This document shows, one piece after another, positions 1-11,705 of a stretch of DNA of 64,000 nucleotides (the stretch's first letter is position 1; each line of letters begins with the position of its first letter). The notes beneath the pieces are model-generated. The model was not told the DNA's origin. It was given only the letters and a program-made list of their open reading frames with translations, and did no database searches. The DNA is from Tigriopus japonicus (Eukaryota > Arthropoda > Copepoda > Harpacticoida > Harpacticidae): NCBI GenBank assembly GCA_010645155.1, contig JAAGOF010000070.1, positions 1,281,928 to 1,345,927 on the forward strand. Reading direction: 5' to 3'. The position numbers and the translations under genes are program-made.

Positions 1-134
1 GGCAATTTTATTCGTCTTTTTTCGTCTAAACAGGCAATTTTATTCGTCTTTTTTCATCTAATCAGGCAATTCTATTCGTCTTTTTTCGTTTAATTTGACA
101 GTTTCATTCGTTTGCTAAACTTCCTGTCCCTAAA
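1..134. repeat. Three 32-bp tandem units plus conserved tail
   Basis: Units start at 1, 33 and 65, each opening with GGCAATT and containing TTCGTCTTTTTTC. A tail with GACAGTTT and CTTCCTGTCCCT follows. The unit plus tail recurs in reverse complement at about 10942-11010 inside a MULE-like MITE, so this is probably the edge of a related mobile element cut by the window start. Confidence 0.7.
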
Positions 135-178
135 TGATGATATTTTAAAACTTTATTTTTGCACCTCACCTTTCTTGC

Positions 179-3100
179 TTATTTTACGGGTTTGTAACCG
201 ATACAAGGGAATGAAATTCCTTGTAAGTCAATTGAGTCAACGCAATAAAATATTTGGTCAGATAACTTGTTCGAATTTGCCGCTCTAGGGCAACCTTGAA
301 CATAAGGTTGGTCAGGAATGGTTAAAAGGAAACTGTCTAATTCTCGTTTAAAACTTGATAATGGATCATCTGTTCTATATAATCGTCAGAGAGAACTTGG
401 TAACAAATTGTAGAGCATCGGCCCTCTGTTTAAAATGGAGGAGGATTTTAGATTTTTTTGCGAGTTTCTTATCACCTGAATAAAACTTGTACCTGACCTC
501 ACATGTGATGCCTCTTCTTTCGCTGACAATAAAATTTATCCCTGGATTGGGACACAAAACATGAATGCACTTAAAGACATAAAGTATCTGGTACCGCTCG
601 TACCTTCGCTGGACACTGTATAAACCAAGGGACCGAAGCCTTTCCCAATAACTCAGTTGCTTCATCCCAGTAATTGATCGCGTGAAACTCCTTTGTACCC
701 CCTCGATTTTGTTTAATCCTACTGCTGATACTGGAGCCCAAATGGGAGATGCATATTCCAGATGGGGTTGTACTATCGACTTATAAAGAGTTTTCATGGT
801 ATGCGGGTCCCTCGATTTAAACGTCCGATAAATCCAGCCACATGTTTGATAAGCTTTAGTTACTTTTGATTGGATGTGTTCTTCAAACTTGCCATCATCC
901 TGAACAATAACTCCAAGGTCTTTTAATGACTTCTCAGTTCGAATGGGATTTTGAAGATTGTCCTGGTAAGTGGGAGGATCAGTTCCATTGGGGTTATAAG
1001 TTATCACTTGGATTTTTTCTCCATTCAATGACATGTTGTGAGAGGCCACCCATTCGTAAATGGAGTTTAAATCAGTTTGGAGATAACCGGAGTTAAAAGA
1101 GTTTCTACCAAATACTAATTTGGTATCGTCTGCGTATGATGAAATAGATGAGTGGAGGGGCAATCTGTGTAATGGTGCAATGAAGAGTATGAACAAGAGA
1201 GGGCCTAAGATGGTCCCCTGTGGTACCCCTGATGCCACTGGACGTGGTTGGCTTAAACAACCGTCAATTTTCACTACTTGAGTACGATGGGTTAGGAACT
1301 CTCTTATCCACGAGTGCACCTTTCCTCCAACCCCTAATTGCGCTAAACAATTTAGCAGTAGGGCATGGTCTACCTTGTCAAAAGCTTTGGCAAAGTCCAA
1401 ATAAACAACATCTACACATTCATAATGCTGAAGTCTCTCAATTATGTCGTCAAAGTGTTGAATTAACTGAGTCAGAGTGCTAAAATGAGCGCGGAATCCA
1501 TGTTGCTGGTCAGGAATGCTATCTTTTTTATCAAGATATTCAACTAGCTTTATCTTAACAAGTTTTTCCATGACTTTTGCTATATTTGACGTCAGTGATA
1601 TAGGTCGATAGTTCACTGGTTCCCCTCTGTCACCTCCCTTGTAAATCGGAATTACATGGGCCTCCTTTAAACCATTAGGAATTTTCCCTTCCGCTAATGA
1701 TCGGTTCATTAGGTAAGCTAATATAGACGAGGTGACTTTCGCAGTACGTTTAAGAAATTGAATTGTGACACCATCGGGTCCTGGTGAACTGGCAGATTTG
1801 AGCGAGCCAATCACTTCAAAGACCTCTGTCTCTTCAATTTTTACATCTCGAAGTGAATAAAAACCATCATTGTCCATGCAGGGATCGTTTGGAACATATT
1901 GAATGGGGATAGAAAATACAGATGCAAATTGCTCGCTAAGAATGTTTGCTAGATCGGTGGGATGGGAAATTTCCTCGTTTGCTATTCGAAGTGGACCCAA
2001 TGGGGATTTGGCCTTGCGTTTGGAATTGGCATAGGTGTAGAACGCTTTTGAGTCTAGTCTTATGTCGTTCACGACCTTAGTTTCTTTTCGCAATTGCTCC
2101 TGCTCAAGGGACGATTTGAGAAGAACATCAATTGCTTTGATCTTCTTGTTCATGATCTCTGATTTCTCAGATCTGACCGGAAGAGTATTTAAAAGTCTTA
2201 GTCGCTTCGCTAAAGACACTCGCTTCTTAAACAGTTTTTGCCTTTGCTTTGGTATTCTATTATTACTATTTTTTTCTAATAAAAGAGGTATGCCAATTTG
2301 GGTACACACTTCTTCAAACGATGTTATCAGCAGATTCAGTGCGTCGTCAATTTTGCACTTCCGTTCCATTTTGGCAACGAGGTCAATCTGTTCCAAACTT
2401 TTATTAATCAGCGGCCAGTGTTCATCCTTGAACCAGAACTTGGCCAGGCCATTCTTGTGAACTTCTAATCGAGTTTTTGATAGTCCAATTTTAACCGTTG
2501 TGCATAGTTCTAGTATATTATGATCAGAAATGTTTGTTGGCGTCACTTTGATTATTGAAACAAGGTCTAGGTCATTGGAAAAGACCAAGTCAAGGATATT
2601 GTCATTCCGGGTAGGGTTCCCGACATGTTGCGGGAGGGTACCTTAAACAAGAAGTCTTCTAGTAATTGGTAGCATTTGCAAGAACTCTGAAGTACTGGTA
2701 TATAGCCCAATGGACTAGGACGCCATTCTACAACAGTTTTTGGAAAATTGAAGTCTCCCAAAATTAGGTGCTGAGAACAGTGCGACTTTCCTAACTCACT
2801 TTGAATGAATGCAAGGCCATTGTGAAAAGAAAGATGTGAACAAGAAGGAGGTCTATAAATGGTTATCAAGGATAAATATAAAGTCATCACATGGACGATC
2901 AAAACTTCAACTTCTCCATTCGACATTTTCGTAGTTGATGTTACATGTCCATTTCTTAGGTAAAGACATACTCCACCATGGGGAAATATTGGATTTTGGG
3001 GTCTTTCTCTATCACAACGGAAAAGCGTGAAGTCTTTTATTTTTAATTCTTCATCAAGTACTCCGTTCCTAAGCCAGGTTTCTGTAATGGATATGAATGA

Positions 3101-3196
3101 GATCTGTTTAGTTATGGCCAATTCTTCTAGATATTTTATCTTCGAGGAGTCTTTCTTCGAGATGATGCAATGAATATTTAGGTATATCCCCTTCAA
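179..3196 (-). pseudogene. Non-LTR retrotransposon A, ORF2 (APE endonuclease + reverse transcriptase), frameshifted
   Basis: This would nick target DNA and reverse-transcribe the element RNA. The N-terminal frame (3196-2567) is an AP-endonuclease-like domain with ITETWL, YRPP and LGDFNFP motifs. The next frame (2588-375) holds RT motifs SPGPDGV, YRPISL, QHGFR, VYLDFAKAFDKVDH, SGVPQGTILGPLLF and SSYADDTKL, the catalytic YADD. The C-terminal frame runs on to a TAA at 179-181 and contains FKRELDSFL and TIPDQP. Two frame changes break it: one near 2610-2625, and one at the 7-T run 453-459. An in-frame TGA also lies near 398-400. The family looks CR1/Jockey-like by motif only. Related pieces lie at 20.1-21.9, 24.0-24.2, 45.2-45.6 and 56.3-57.2 kb. 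Confidence 0.85.
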
Positions 3197-3372
3197 AGAA
3201 TCCCATTTTTCTGTTGCAGCATTGATATTAGATTTTTTACCATTCCCTCGAGCCGTAAAAAATCCAGCTTCTCTACAAATGGAGTTTGAGCCTGCTGAGG
3301 TGATAAGCCAGTGGCCACGGTGGAGTAGGTCACATTTGTCTGCCCCTGGTTGTGAAAAGCCCTGAATCCTCA
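3193..3372 (-). pseudogene. Non-LTR A, 3' end of ORF1 (5'-truncated)
   Basis: The minus-strand frame ends at a TGA at 3193-3195 and overlaps the start of ORF2. It carries a run with VEKLDF, LEGMVKN and MLQQK that matches the C-terminus of the CCCH-finger ORF1 at 56606-57202. The element is cut off here at its 5' side, where the palindromic minisatellite begins. Only about the last 55 codons remain. Confidence 0.65.
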
Positions 3373-3387
3373 GACCTGTTCAAGATA

Positions 3388-4265
3388 CTTTGAAAAAGTA
3401 TCTAGATTTGATAGTTTTTTCCGCAAAGCATCTAGATAAAGATAGTTTAAGATACTTCTCAAAAAATGTATCGAGATAAAGATATTTCAAGATAGTTTGC
3501 CGAAAAAAATATCTAGATAAATATACTTTAAGATACTTTCCCGAAAAAGTATCTACAGTAGATGAAGATACTTAAAGATACTTTCCCGAAATATGTATTT
3601 AGATAAAGATAGTTCAAGATAGCTTCCCGAAAAACTATCTAGATAAGATACTTCAAGATACTTTTCAGAAAACGTATCTATATAAGATACTTGTCAAATC
3701 ATACCTGTTTGTCATACTTCATCCTTGTCATACCTGTCAAATTATTTGTGCATTATGCACGTTGAAAGTGGATGCATTATACATGTTGAGACTTGAGAGT
3801 GGATGCATAATGCACCCTTCCTCAAAGTGAATAATGAATGCATCGTCAGATTCCTCACTCAATGTGTATAATGTGTCCACTCTCAAAATTCAACATGCAT
3901 AATGCATCCACTTTCAATGTGCATAATGCACAAATAATTTGACATTATGCATTATGAAGAAAAGTATCTTGAAGTATCTTATCTAGATACTTTTTGGGAA
4001 AATGCATAATGCATAGTAAACAATGCATAATGGATGCTTTAATACAAAAGATTGAGAGAACACATTATCTAGATGAAGATAGTTTAAGATAGTTTTCCAA
4101 AAAAAGTATGTACATAAAGATATTTCAAGATAGTTTGCCGAAAAAATATCTAGATAAAGATACTTTAGGATACTTTCCCAAAAAAAATATCTAGATAAAG
4201 ATACTTAAAGATACTTTCCCGAAAAAAATATCTAGATAAACATAAAAGATAAACTATCTTTTATC
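3388..4265. repeat. Palindromic minisatellite block (AGATACTTTAAGATA-type units)
   Basis: Degenerate units of about 40-60 bp, built from TATCTAGATAAAGATA and AAGATACTTTCCCGAAA, run from 3388 to 3690 and again from 4058 to 4262. Between them lies a hairpin with arms near 3735-3812 and 3880-3952, which read GCATTATGCAC-type words in opposite orientation around a loop of about 65 bp. No coding signal is visible. This may be a foldback element or a satellite that expanded around one. Confidence 0.75.
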
Positions 4266-4289
4266 TTTATAGTCGGAATCCGGAAATAG

Positions 4290-4810
4290 CCCTGAAGAGC
4301 ATCAAGTTTGGCAAAATACTTGCTGTCTGCATGGATGCCTTCTTTCTGCTTCTGCAGGTATCTTGAGGGTAGACGGGAATGGATGGATTGGCCTCTTGAC
4401 ATATTGGTTCAATGTTGTGTAATCACTAATCAGTGACATGTCGGAGCCCAGCAGCACCACCGTCTTTAAGAACAAAGTAGCCATGTCTGATTCAATTAGT
4501 GGGTGGGTCCACTGGAACAATGATGATATCAGCATGCAGCCCCTAAATGACTGCTTTGACTTTATCATTCCAGTGAAGTGGTACCTGATGAGCAAAGAGG
4601 ACACGTTTTGGCTTGATTTCAATGTCGTCACTTTGATGGAATGTCATTGTTGGGCCATTACGTCTTTTGTCTCCTTGGACATCTGAAAGCATATCTGAAA
4701 ATTCTTTTTTGATCAGATTGATCCCATTATTGAGTTCTATTCCACTAACAATGGCATTTCCAGGTGTGAAAGTAGTGCAAATCTGGTTTGGAAAATCCCC
4801 TGGGGAGAAC
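4290..4810 (-). pseudogene. Ty3/Gypsy-like reverse transcriptase remnant
   Basis: The minus-strand frames carry VPLHWNDKVKAVI, VPVDPPTN, FVLKDGG, DYTTLNQYVKRPIHPFPS and FAKLDALQGYF. This is the order found at the start of a Ty3/Gypsy RT: the template-primer region followed by the first catalytic Asp in KLDALQGY. The frame changes several times and the YxDD part is missing. Together with the protease just upstream on the same strand and the gag at 17 kb, it looks like part of one Gypsy element broken by later insertions. Confidence 0.75.
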
Positions 4811-4826
4811 TCCTAGTGTCGCGAGA

Positions 4827-5115
4827 TCATGCCAACTGATGAATTTTATTGCGTTTTAACTCAGGTGAGGCAAGGGCTTCCACAATGAATCTACAATTGC
4901 AGAATTGCACTTGTAATGTGGTCGTTCCATCCAATAACATGTTGTTTCCATTTGCAGTTGTAAGATGCAGCATGTCCTTGTCCTCATATGGGATTCCCCA
5001 CTTTTTAAGGAGATCTGTTGACACAATTGAGCACGTGGCGCCAGTGGCAGGTGTAGCTTGGACACAGAAAAAGGTGTTGTTTGCAGTTTTGACCTCCAAT
5101 TCGATTCCAGGATAA
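4827..5115 (-). pseudogene. Ty3/Gypsy-like aspartic protease remnant, catalytic Asp lost
   Basis: The minus-strand frame contains PATGATCSIVS, then KKWGIPYED and LLDGTTTLQVQF. The retropepsin motif is normally DTGA or DSGA; here the Asp codon reads as Ala, so this copy cannot be an active protease. The N-terminal part of the long frame (above 5112) is only the translated minisatellite. The fragment sits directly upstream of the RT remnant, as expected for a pol gene. Confidence 0.7.
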
Positions 5116-5320
5116 CTTGGTACATGGGATAACTCAACACCGGATAACTGGGTACGGCGGAAAACTCGGTACACCGGATAACTAGGTACGGCGGAAAACT
5201 CGGTAAAGGAAGATTCAGTACAAGATAACTGGGTACACTGGATAACTAGGTGCATTGGATAACTGAATAAACAGGATAATTGGGTAAAATGGGAAAACTG
5301 GTTAATATAGAAAAGTAAGT
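5112..5320 (-). repeat. GTAC-GATAACT minisatellite, array 1
   Basis: Degenerate 15-16 bp units alternate between GGATAACTNGGTAC and CGGAAAACTCGGTAC. The same array appears in the opposite orientation at 5850-6095, 16921-16955 and 18640-18790. It lies between the Gypsy protease and the upstream part of that element. Confidence 0.75.
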
Positions 5321-5849
5321 GTCAGGATGATGGGTGTTGGAAAAATATTGTTTGAAATAGACTGAAGGCTACTGTGTTAAATTGCTTTTCTCAAAACACT
5401 TTTGAAGGCATTAAAAATATATCCTTCAGATTTTGGCTCAGGGATTGATATGACAAACACGCCAAATCCTTGAATGAACTTTTTACAATTTAGGGGTCTA
5501 AAGAAGTGTTTCCTAACTTTGCTTGAAAGACCTGCGAAGTCTTGGCATCCCCCATATTGCTTCCATGGACCACTCAATCGGATTTATTCTTGCAGCCAAG
5601 GCTTGATTTCAAGTCTACTACCAAGTCTGTAAGCCCCTTGAAATTCTTTTGACTCAAAGCATAGGAGGGCTGACCCAATTGATATCAAAGAGGACATTGT
5701 CTGTGCCTGGGGGACCCAAGCCTTGAGTCGCCTCCTCCTGATTACTTACAAGTCATTCAGATTTAACTATTTTGCCAGATTTTTTTTGCCATGGTATATA
5801 GAACAGTGCCACGACGAATTTGGTCAATAATCCATGACTCATATGGTGT
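5321..5849. other. Non-coding remnant between two minisatellite arrays
   Basis: No recognisable gene. A 66-codon minus-strand frame (5377-5577) matches no family I know. It may be decayed Gypsy gag-pol sequence, since it lies between protease and gag pieces on the same strand. Confidence 0.35.
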
Positions 5850-6095
5850 ACCCTCTTATCTGGTTTACCCACTTATCCAGTGTACCCATTTACTCGGTGT
5901 ACCCAGTTGTCTTGTAATAAATCTTCCTGTATTGAATTTTCCACTGTACCCAGTTATCTTGTGCTGAATGTTCCTGTACCGAGTTTTCGGTTGTACCGAG
6001 TTTTCCGCTGTACAAAGTTATCCGGTGTAACCAGTTATCTTGTACTGAATCTTCTTGTACCGAGTTTCCCGCGGAACCCACTTATCCAGTGTTGA
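5850..6095 (+). repeat. GTAC-GATAACT minisatellite, array 2 (left half, interrupted)
   Basis: The units are of the form GTACCGAGTTTTCC / GTACCCAGTTATC, about 15-16 bp. The last units before 6095 match 18690-18752, where the sequence continues without a break into the module found at 16921-17030. Non-LTR element B therefore interrupts this array. Confidence 0.75.
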
Positions 6096-6178
6096 GTTGT
6101 TGTTGTTGTTGTTGAATGACTTTATTTCCAGGTTTATGAGAAAAAAACTGGCGTCTTAGCGATATTTGCTACTGGCGA

Positions 6179-6479
6179 CTAAAAATAAATAAAAACAGAC
6201 TGCAGGTGAACGAGTTCATTAAAACATACGGCACTCCGATGCCAATTTATGGGTTGCACGTTTCTAGCGTCTAGGGGTGTTTGAGCGGTCCGAAGGGCTG
6301 GAGATTTTTCCAGACATGCCGCCATGTTTACAGCAGCAATACTGTTGACTGTGCAGGGGCGCAGCAGGCCCGCTCTGTTTGCTCTTGATCGATCATCATA
6401 GCTTGTCAGGAGATGCGCAAGCACCGACCCCCTCGACGCTTTCCACGCTGCAAGAGCGGCACCCCGGACGACCAGTTCG
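6179..6479 (-). pseudogene. Non-LTR B ORF2, C-terminal segment
   Basis: The frame continues across the MITE: PTLN on the right joins ELVVRGAALAAWKASRG on the left once one TTGAGTGT copy is removed. It reads on to a stop at 6179-6181. It is followed by AATAAA on the minus strand (about 6126) and a (CAA)n tail, the usual 3' end of a non-LTR element. Confidence 0.7.
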
Positions 6480-6487
6480 TTGAGTGT

Positions 6488-7755
6488 CAGGGCTGCCAGA
6501 TGACAGTTTGGCCCGCCAGATTTTGGTGTATCTGGCGGTTTGAGGCCTCGTCTGGCGGCGAGGTTTTTTATTTGGCGGGACGGAAAAATCTGGCGGTATT
6601 CTGGCGGTTTACGTTACAGTCTGGCGTTGGGAAATTTCTGTTTGGCGGGGAAGAACATTTTGACAAGTTTCTGGCGGTATTTAACCAAAAATCGTGAAAT
6701 TTGGCGTATTTTCTTTGATTTGTAAGATAGAAACACTGTACTGTCACACTGTTCTAGCAGAATTTAGCATAACAGAGCTCAAAGTTACAGCATTAGTTAC
6801 AAAAAATAATGTGACCATTTTTGGCCCATCTCTTTCGTTTTTCTTTTTTATGTTTACTTTACTGCAATTTCAGATAAACAACCAAAAGTAGCGCTTAAAA
6901 TAATCATCATTTATACATTCTGATATTAAAATCTTATGATTACTATAAGAGAGTGCTGGGCCGTTGAAACTAGTATTGGTAAGCTTGAAGATTTTAGCAA
7001 ATAGAAGATGCTTTTCAAGCTGAAAAAGGGGCAAGCGAAATGCGCTAGATTGGAAAAAAATGTGTTGGCATTGTAAAGAAAGTATGTTGGGATGAAAAAA
7101 TATATGCTTGAATGGTAAACAAAGTGTATTGGAATGGCAAATCAAGTTATTGCAGTGACAAACTCAAATGTCAAAGAAACTGAAGAGCTTTAAAGGAAAA
7201 ACTAAAAAGGTTAAAAAATACGATTTCGCGTTTCTGTTGGCTAAAACATGGCTAATGAAGTGCAAGAAATGCCAAAAAATCATACTTTGTAAATATATGG
7301 GTAAAAGGCCAAACAAATAATACACAAAATTTCCAAATATTTCAACTATTTACAAAAGCAAATTTTTAGGGTACAGAACCTTTTGAAAGGTTCACACTCA
7401 TGATTATTAGCTTGAATACGATGGTGGTTTGCTTTATTTGTGTCTTATTTGGTCTCACTGATAAATTCAAATTCAAAGTCTCATTCCATCTAAATGAGAG
7501 CAAATGTGTGCGAAAAATGTGTGTTATTAAACTGTATCAACGCAAAGGATGCTTGATAAGTTCAACTCAGCTATCTTTATTGATGAAAGGTTAGTACATG
7601 ATATGTCTCCTCTAGAACAAATGCATAATGAAGGAACTGGAATCAGGCGTTATTCTGGCGTTTTTTTTGAAAAAAATCTGGCGGCGAATTTCGATATCTG
7701 GCATTTTTGACAGGTTGATCTGGCGTTTTTGGTCTCCAATTACCTGGCAGCCCTG
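6488..7755. mobile_element. hAT-like MITE (CAGGGCTGCCAG ends), 8-bp TSD
   Basis: The terminal inverted repeat reads CAGGGCTGCCAG at 6488 and CTGGCAGCCCTG at 7755. The duplication TTGAGTGT lies at 6480-6487 and 7756-7763. Repeated TCTGGCGG words fill both ends. There is no transposase; the small internal frames look random. It interrupts the RT of non-LTR B, and the host frame resumes across it. Confidence 0.85.
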
Positions 7756-7763
7756 TTGAGTGT

Positions 7764-8687
7764 AGGCATGTTTGCTCTTGAGGACAAATCTGACACGGTG
7801 ATATGGTTCTCTCGTCGCACTCCCACGAGAGTTCTACAAACGTCGTTAAGCAAGACTTGGGTGTCTGCATCCAAGACATGCACCCGACCATTTGGGTCGG
7901 TATGGGCCTTGGGTGTTATCAATGCAACACATTTTAGCTTACCAATAACAAGAGAGCGTGCTATCTCTGTTAACAGTGGTCCCCTTGATATACGAGACGT
8001 CAGTCTTCTAATGACTCCTAGGCGCTGTCTGACACAGGTAAGCATATCTTCGTGGTGGAGGTTAAACCTGAGTCCAGCATCGAGTTTAACACCAAGGAGG
8101 GTCAGTGAGTCAGAAGTTGCCACTCTGACGTCTTCAACCATGATTGAACCCGGTGCACTTTTCCCCAACAACAACACCTGAGTCTTGTTTGGGTTAAGGT
8201 GGAGGCTGGAGTCGATAGAGTAGCCAACCAGCCTGTCTGCAGATTGCTCCACCAGTGCTGTCACATTATCCTAGGACTGACTACACTGCCACACTGACTA
8301 CGTCATCTGCGTATGTTTGGGAGGTAGAACTTTCCATCTCTTGACCAGTAATGTCCACAGCCAAAGGCAGGTCACCGTCAGCAATATGAATATTGTTGGG
8401 CCCAGTACAGAGCCTTTTTGGGGCACCACAGATTTCAAAGATTGTTTTGGTGACACAGCCCCGTTCCATGTCACTTGTTGTTCCCTCCCTTCAAGATAGC
8501 TCCCAAGGAGGTTAAGAGTATGTTTTGATCCCCATGTTCGCGCCCTCCCCACAAAGAGGTCAGCAGATACAGTATCAAATGCGTTACTATAATCGAACAT
8601 GACCATGCCAACCTTATTTCCATCACTAGTTGCTCTAGCAACTCCAGATAATGCACAGGCGATGGCTGTATCCACAGAACGAGCTCT
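7764..8687 (-). pseudogene. Non-LTR B ORF2, middle RT segment
   Basis: The frame resumes with RARSVDTAIACA, the partner of the LQHGF motif at 13.66 kb. It then shows MVMFDYSNAFDTVSADL (first catalytic Asp), KGSVLGPTIFIL, and TYADDVV (catalytic YADD) in another frame near 8300. A long thumb region follows, ending in SSRANMPTLN, where the MITE 6488-7755 cuts in. It has several frameshifts. Confidence 0.75.
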
Positions 8688-9101
8688 CCTAAGGCAGGGA
8701 TAACCTATATAATAGTATAAATACTGGACACGAACTCGCGGAATTTCCTAGCTCGCAACCTCACACGGATGAGGCCGAGAGTTCGTAAACAAGAAGTACA
8801 AACGGCCATGTTGGGAGCGGAAAATCAAACGGAAATCGACCAAGAGTCCAAAAGATAGTGCGCCAATCGGGGTTTTCTGTGTTTCAAGCGGATCCAGCCA
8901 AGTCCTAGCCTTGGTAAAGGTCAACCCCACGCCCCAAAATCAGTCTGATGTGGGTGTTTCGAAGACATTAAGTTCAGCCAAGAACGAGTGAATGAAATAG
9001 TGAATGAATGACCACATTATGGCGCACGCGAGGTCCGCCATGTGAACGAGAGTCGAGATGGTAGTAGACTGACTATATGCCGACTAGAGTACATGTATAT
9101 A

Positions 9102-10743
9102 CAGTCAGGAGCAAAAGTATTCGTAACCTCGAAAATTTTATTGATTTTTAAATGATACTCGATTTTTGAAAAATACATTTAAGAACCATTTTGCTCCTTA
9201 ATTATTCTTTTATCATTTAAAAGCTATGATACTTTTCTTTTTAAAAATTTACAAAATTTTGGTTAAAAAACTGCTCAGAACATGTTTTAGACCAAGAGCA
9301 AAAGTATTCGTAACATTTTGTCAATAGATTATTGAATGCCCTTTTTGCTGAATTACACTTAAGAGACGGTTTTTATAATCATTTACAAGATTTTTACATA
9401 CATCTGAAGGAATGTTAGCCCATTCTTCATAACAGATTTGCTCCAGTTCATCAATTGTCTTTGGACGTCTTGCACGGATACGGACTTTTAATTCTCTCCA
9501 AAGGTTTTCAATTGGATTAAGGTCCGGATTCATGGAGGGCCAGTCCAAGACCTTAATCCGATTGTCCTTCAACCATTTCTTGACCAAAATGCTGTTGTGC
9601 TTAGGGTCGTTGTCATGCTGGAAGACGAACTGTTGACCAAGCCAAAGTTTCCGCGCTGAACTCTGGAGATTCTCAGCCAAGATATCCTGATAGTCTTCTT
9701 TTTTTCATTGTCTCATGAATTCTCACGAGGTTACCAGTGCCTTTGGCGGAAAAGGAGCCCCATAACATGATCGATCCTCCACCGTGCTTGACAGTAGGGA
9801 TGGTGTTTTTTGGATGAAACGCTTCTCCTTTACGTCGCCAAATCCTTTGAACATCGTTGTGACCAAAAAGCTCAACCTTTGTCTCATCTGACCAAAGAAT
9901 CCTAGACCAAAAGTCACTGGTCTTGTCAAGGTACTTCTTGACAAATTCCAAGCGAGCCTTCAAGTGTCTATCCTTGAGCAAGGGAGTCTTCCGTGGGCGA
10001 CAAGACTTCAATCCTGCTTTGTGAAGTGAGCGAGCAACAGTAAACCTCGAGATGGACAATCCATTTTCACTGAGACTGTTCCGGATGTCCTTGACCGTTG
10101 TTTGAGGATTATTTGTGACCTCTCTGACAATCTTCCTCTCAAGTCTGGCTGACAGTTTCCTTGGACGACCGGATCTTGGGAGGTTCTCAACCGTTCCGTT
10201 CTTTTGTGCCTTCTTCACGACGTACTGAATCGTTGAAATCAGGATGTCCAGAAGCTTCGAAATGGCTCTGTAGCCCTTGCCTCCATGATGAAGACTAACT
10301 ATCTTCAACTTCAAGTCCTTGTCGAGCTCCTTGACCTTGGTCATGATTGGCTGACTGTGAAGCAATTGTTCAATTCCGTAAAATTTATAAGATCCAAGAA
10401 AGATCTAGAAAATCTTGGAAAAAAGGAGACTAAATGACTTTTCTCCGGCTTTCCAGAATGTTCTACATCTTTCGATCAATTTTTTCTGATGAAAAATCTG
10501 TTTATAAACCTATTTTGTTAACTTTTTTGCGCGTTACAAATACTTTTGCACTATCTAAAATTTTATTTTTAATAATTAAAAGTTAGTTTCAGACATTTTT
10601 AAAAAACCATTGCGGGAAACTGGTATTATTCTTAATCGGAAAAAAATATTTCATTCTTACAAACTTCTTAGCATAGTATTTAATTGGATATAAAGGATTT
10701 TCTGGTTTTCTCGTCACGTTACAAATACTTTTGCTCCTGACTG
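9102..10743 (-). mobile_element. Tc1-like transposon with IR/DR ends
   Basis: It is 1642 bp, flanked by TA (9100-9101, 10744-10745). Outer repeats contain GTCAGGAGCAAAAGTATT. Inner direct copies containing AGCAAAAGTATTCGTAAC at about 9294 and, inverted, near 10530 give the IR/DR layout known from Sleeping Beauty-type elements. The right LTR of the TRIM shows the same sequence without this insertion. Confidence 0.9.
9321..10365 (-). pseudogene. Tc1 transposase (DD34E), one frameshift
   Basis: This would cut and paste the element. From the Met at 10365 come paired helix-turn-helix segments (KELDKDLKLKIVSLHHGGKG, FTVARSLHKAGLKS) with a GRPRKL AT-hook-like motif between them. The catalytic parts follow: SDETKVELFG (D1), HDNDPKHNS (D2) and NPIENLWRELK (E). 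Exactly 34 residues separate D2 from E. The frame ends at a stop at 9321-9323. The only break is at a 7-base homopolymer (9699-9705 on the plus strand), one base longer than needed. Otherwise it is full length at about 340 residues. It may be a young copy or a sequencing slip. Confidence 0.9.
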
Positions 10744-10805
10744 TATATCACAGATCGAGTACTACTACGAGCGGCGAGCATACGCTCGCCACACCACTTC
10801 CCCCC

Positions 10806-11678
10806 TGTAAACGTTAAACGTCCAAAGATCGGCTGAGAGGTTGCGTGATCAATATCAACATTCCATTTCATACATTACATTGTCATATACATTTAGATCA
10901 ATGTATAAGAACAGCACAACAAAGATTAGTGTAATAAGTAGGGACAGGAAGTTAAGACGAATAAAACTGTCAAATTAGACGAAAAAAGACGAAAAAATTG
11001 ACCGATTAAACAAAAAAAGATGAATGGAAGTTCCCAACAGATGGAAAAAAAAGAAAAAAAATACTTGCAACATGGAAAAATCGATTTAATTTCCCAAAAA
11101 GGTGAATGAACCTATCTTATAAGAAAGAAGAAAGATTAAATGCCCGTCCAGACAAAAAAAAGACGGTTAAAGCTGCTCCCACGACGTTATGTATGTCCCT
11201 TTTGATTAGGACCAATGTGTCTGAACTGATATGACTGTTAAAAAAGGTGAAATCTAGAAAATTGAAAAAAAGTAGTACCTAATGAGCAAGAATTAGCCGG
11301 TAGTACATATGTCAAATAAAAACCAAGAGTTAAAAATGCCTTTTTAAAGGAACGTTTTTTGTACAGCTATACTTAAAATCAGATTTGCAAATCCAGTAAT
11401 TGTTTTGATGGCCTTTTCAACCCAATACTAATCTTTTCTTTCTGTGTTTGTCAAGCAACTGTATGAGAACAAGTTAATTTATTAGCGTGGATTGTATTTT
11501 GTTCGTGCAAAACCGCAACTGACAATCAAAATATTACATTGGCCTATGATTGGTATGACTATTTTCGAGCTATCTAATCAAGAAATATCCTTTTTCCTCC
11601 TAATGTCTTTTTTCACGGAATGTTATTACTTGGCCACGCAACCTCTCTCAGCCAATCTTTGGACGTTTAACGTTCACA
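10806..11678. mobile_element. MULE-like MITE, 9-bp TSD
   Basis: Inverted ends of about 43 bp start TGTAAACGTTAAACGTCC (left) and TGTGAACGTTAAACGTCC (right, reverse complement). The duplication CTTCCCCCC lies at 10797-10805 and 11679-11687. The 9-bp duplication and long inverted ends suggest Mutator-type; this is inference. There is no transposase. It contains, reversed, the AAGTTAAGACGAATAAAA module found at the window start. It landed in the polypurine tract of the TRIM. Confidence 0.7.
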
Positions 11679-11705
11679 CTTCCCCCCCGCGGAAAAAAAT
11701 CCGGG

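Noticed and set aside
1..96. CRISPR-like regular repeats
   Set aside because: Units are directly adjacent without spacers, and the genome is clearly animal. It is a short tandem repeat.
5880..6095. 71-codon frame as a gene
   Set aside because: It is the translated minisatellite.
7740..8181. Plus-strand frame of 150 codons
   Set aside because: It is the shadow of the minus-strand RT of non-LTR B.
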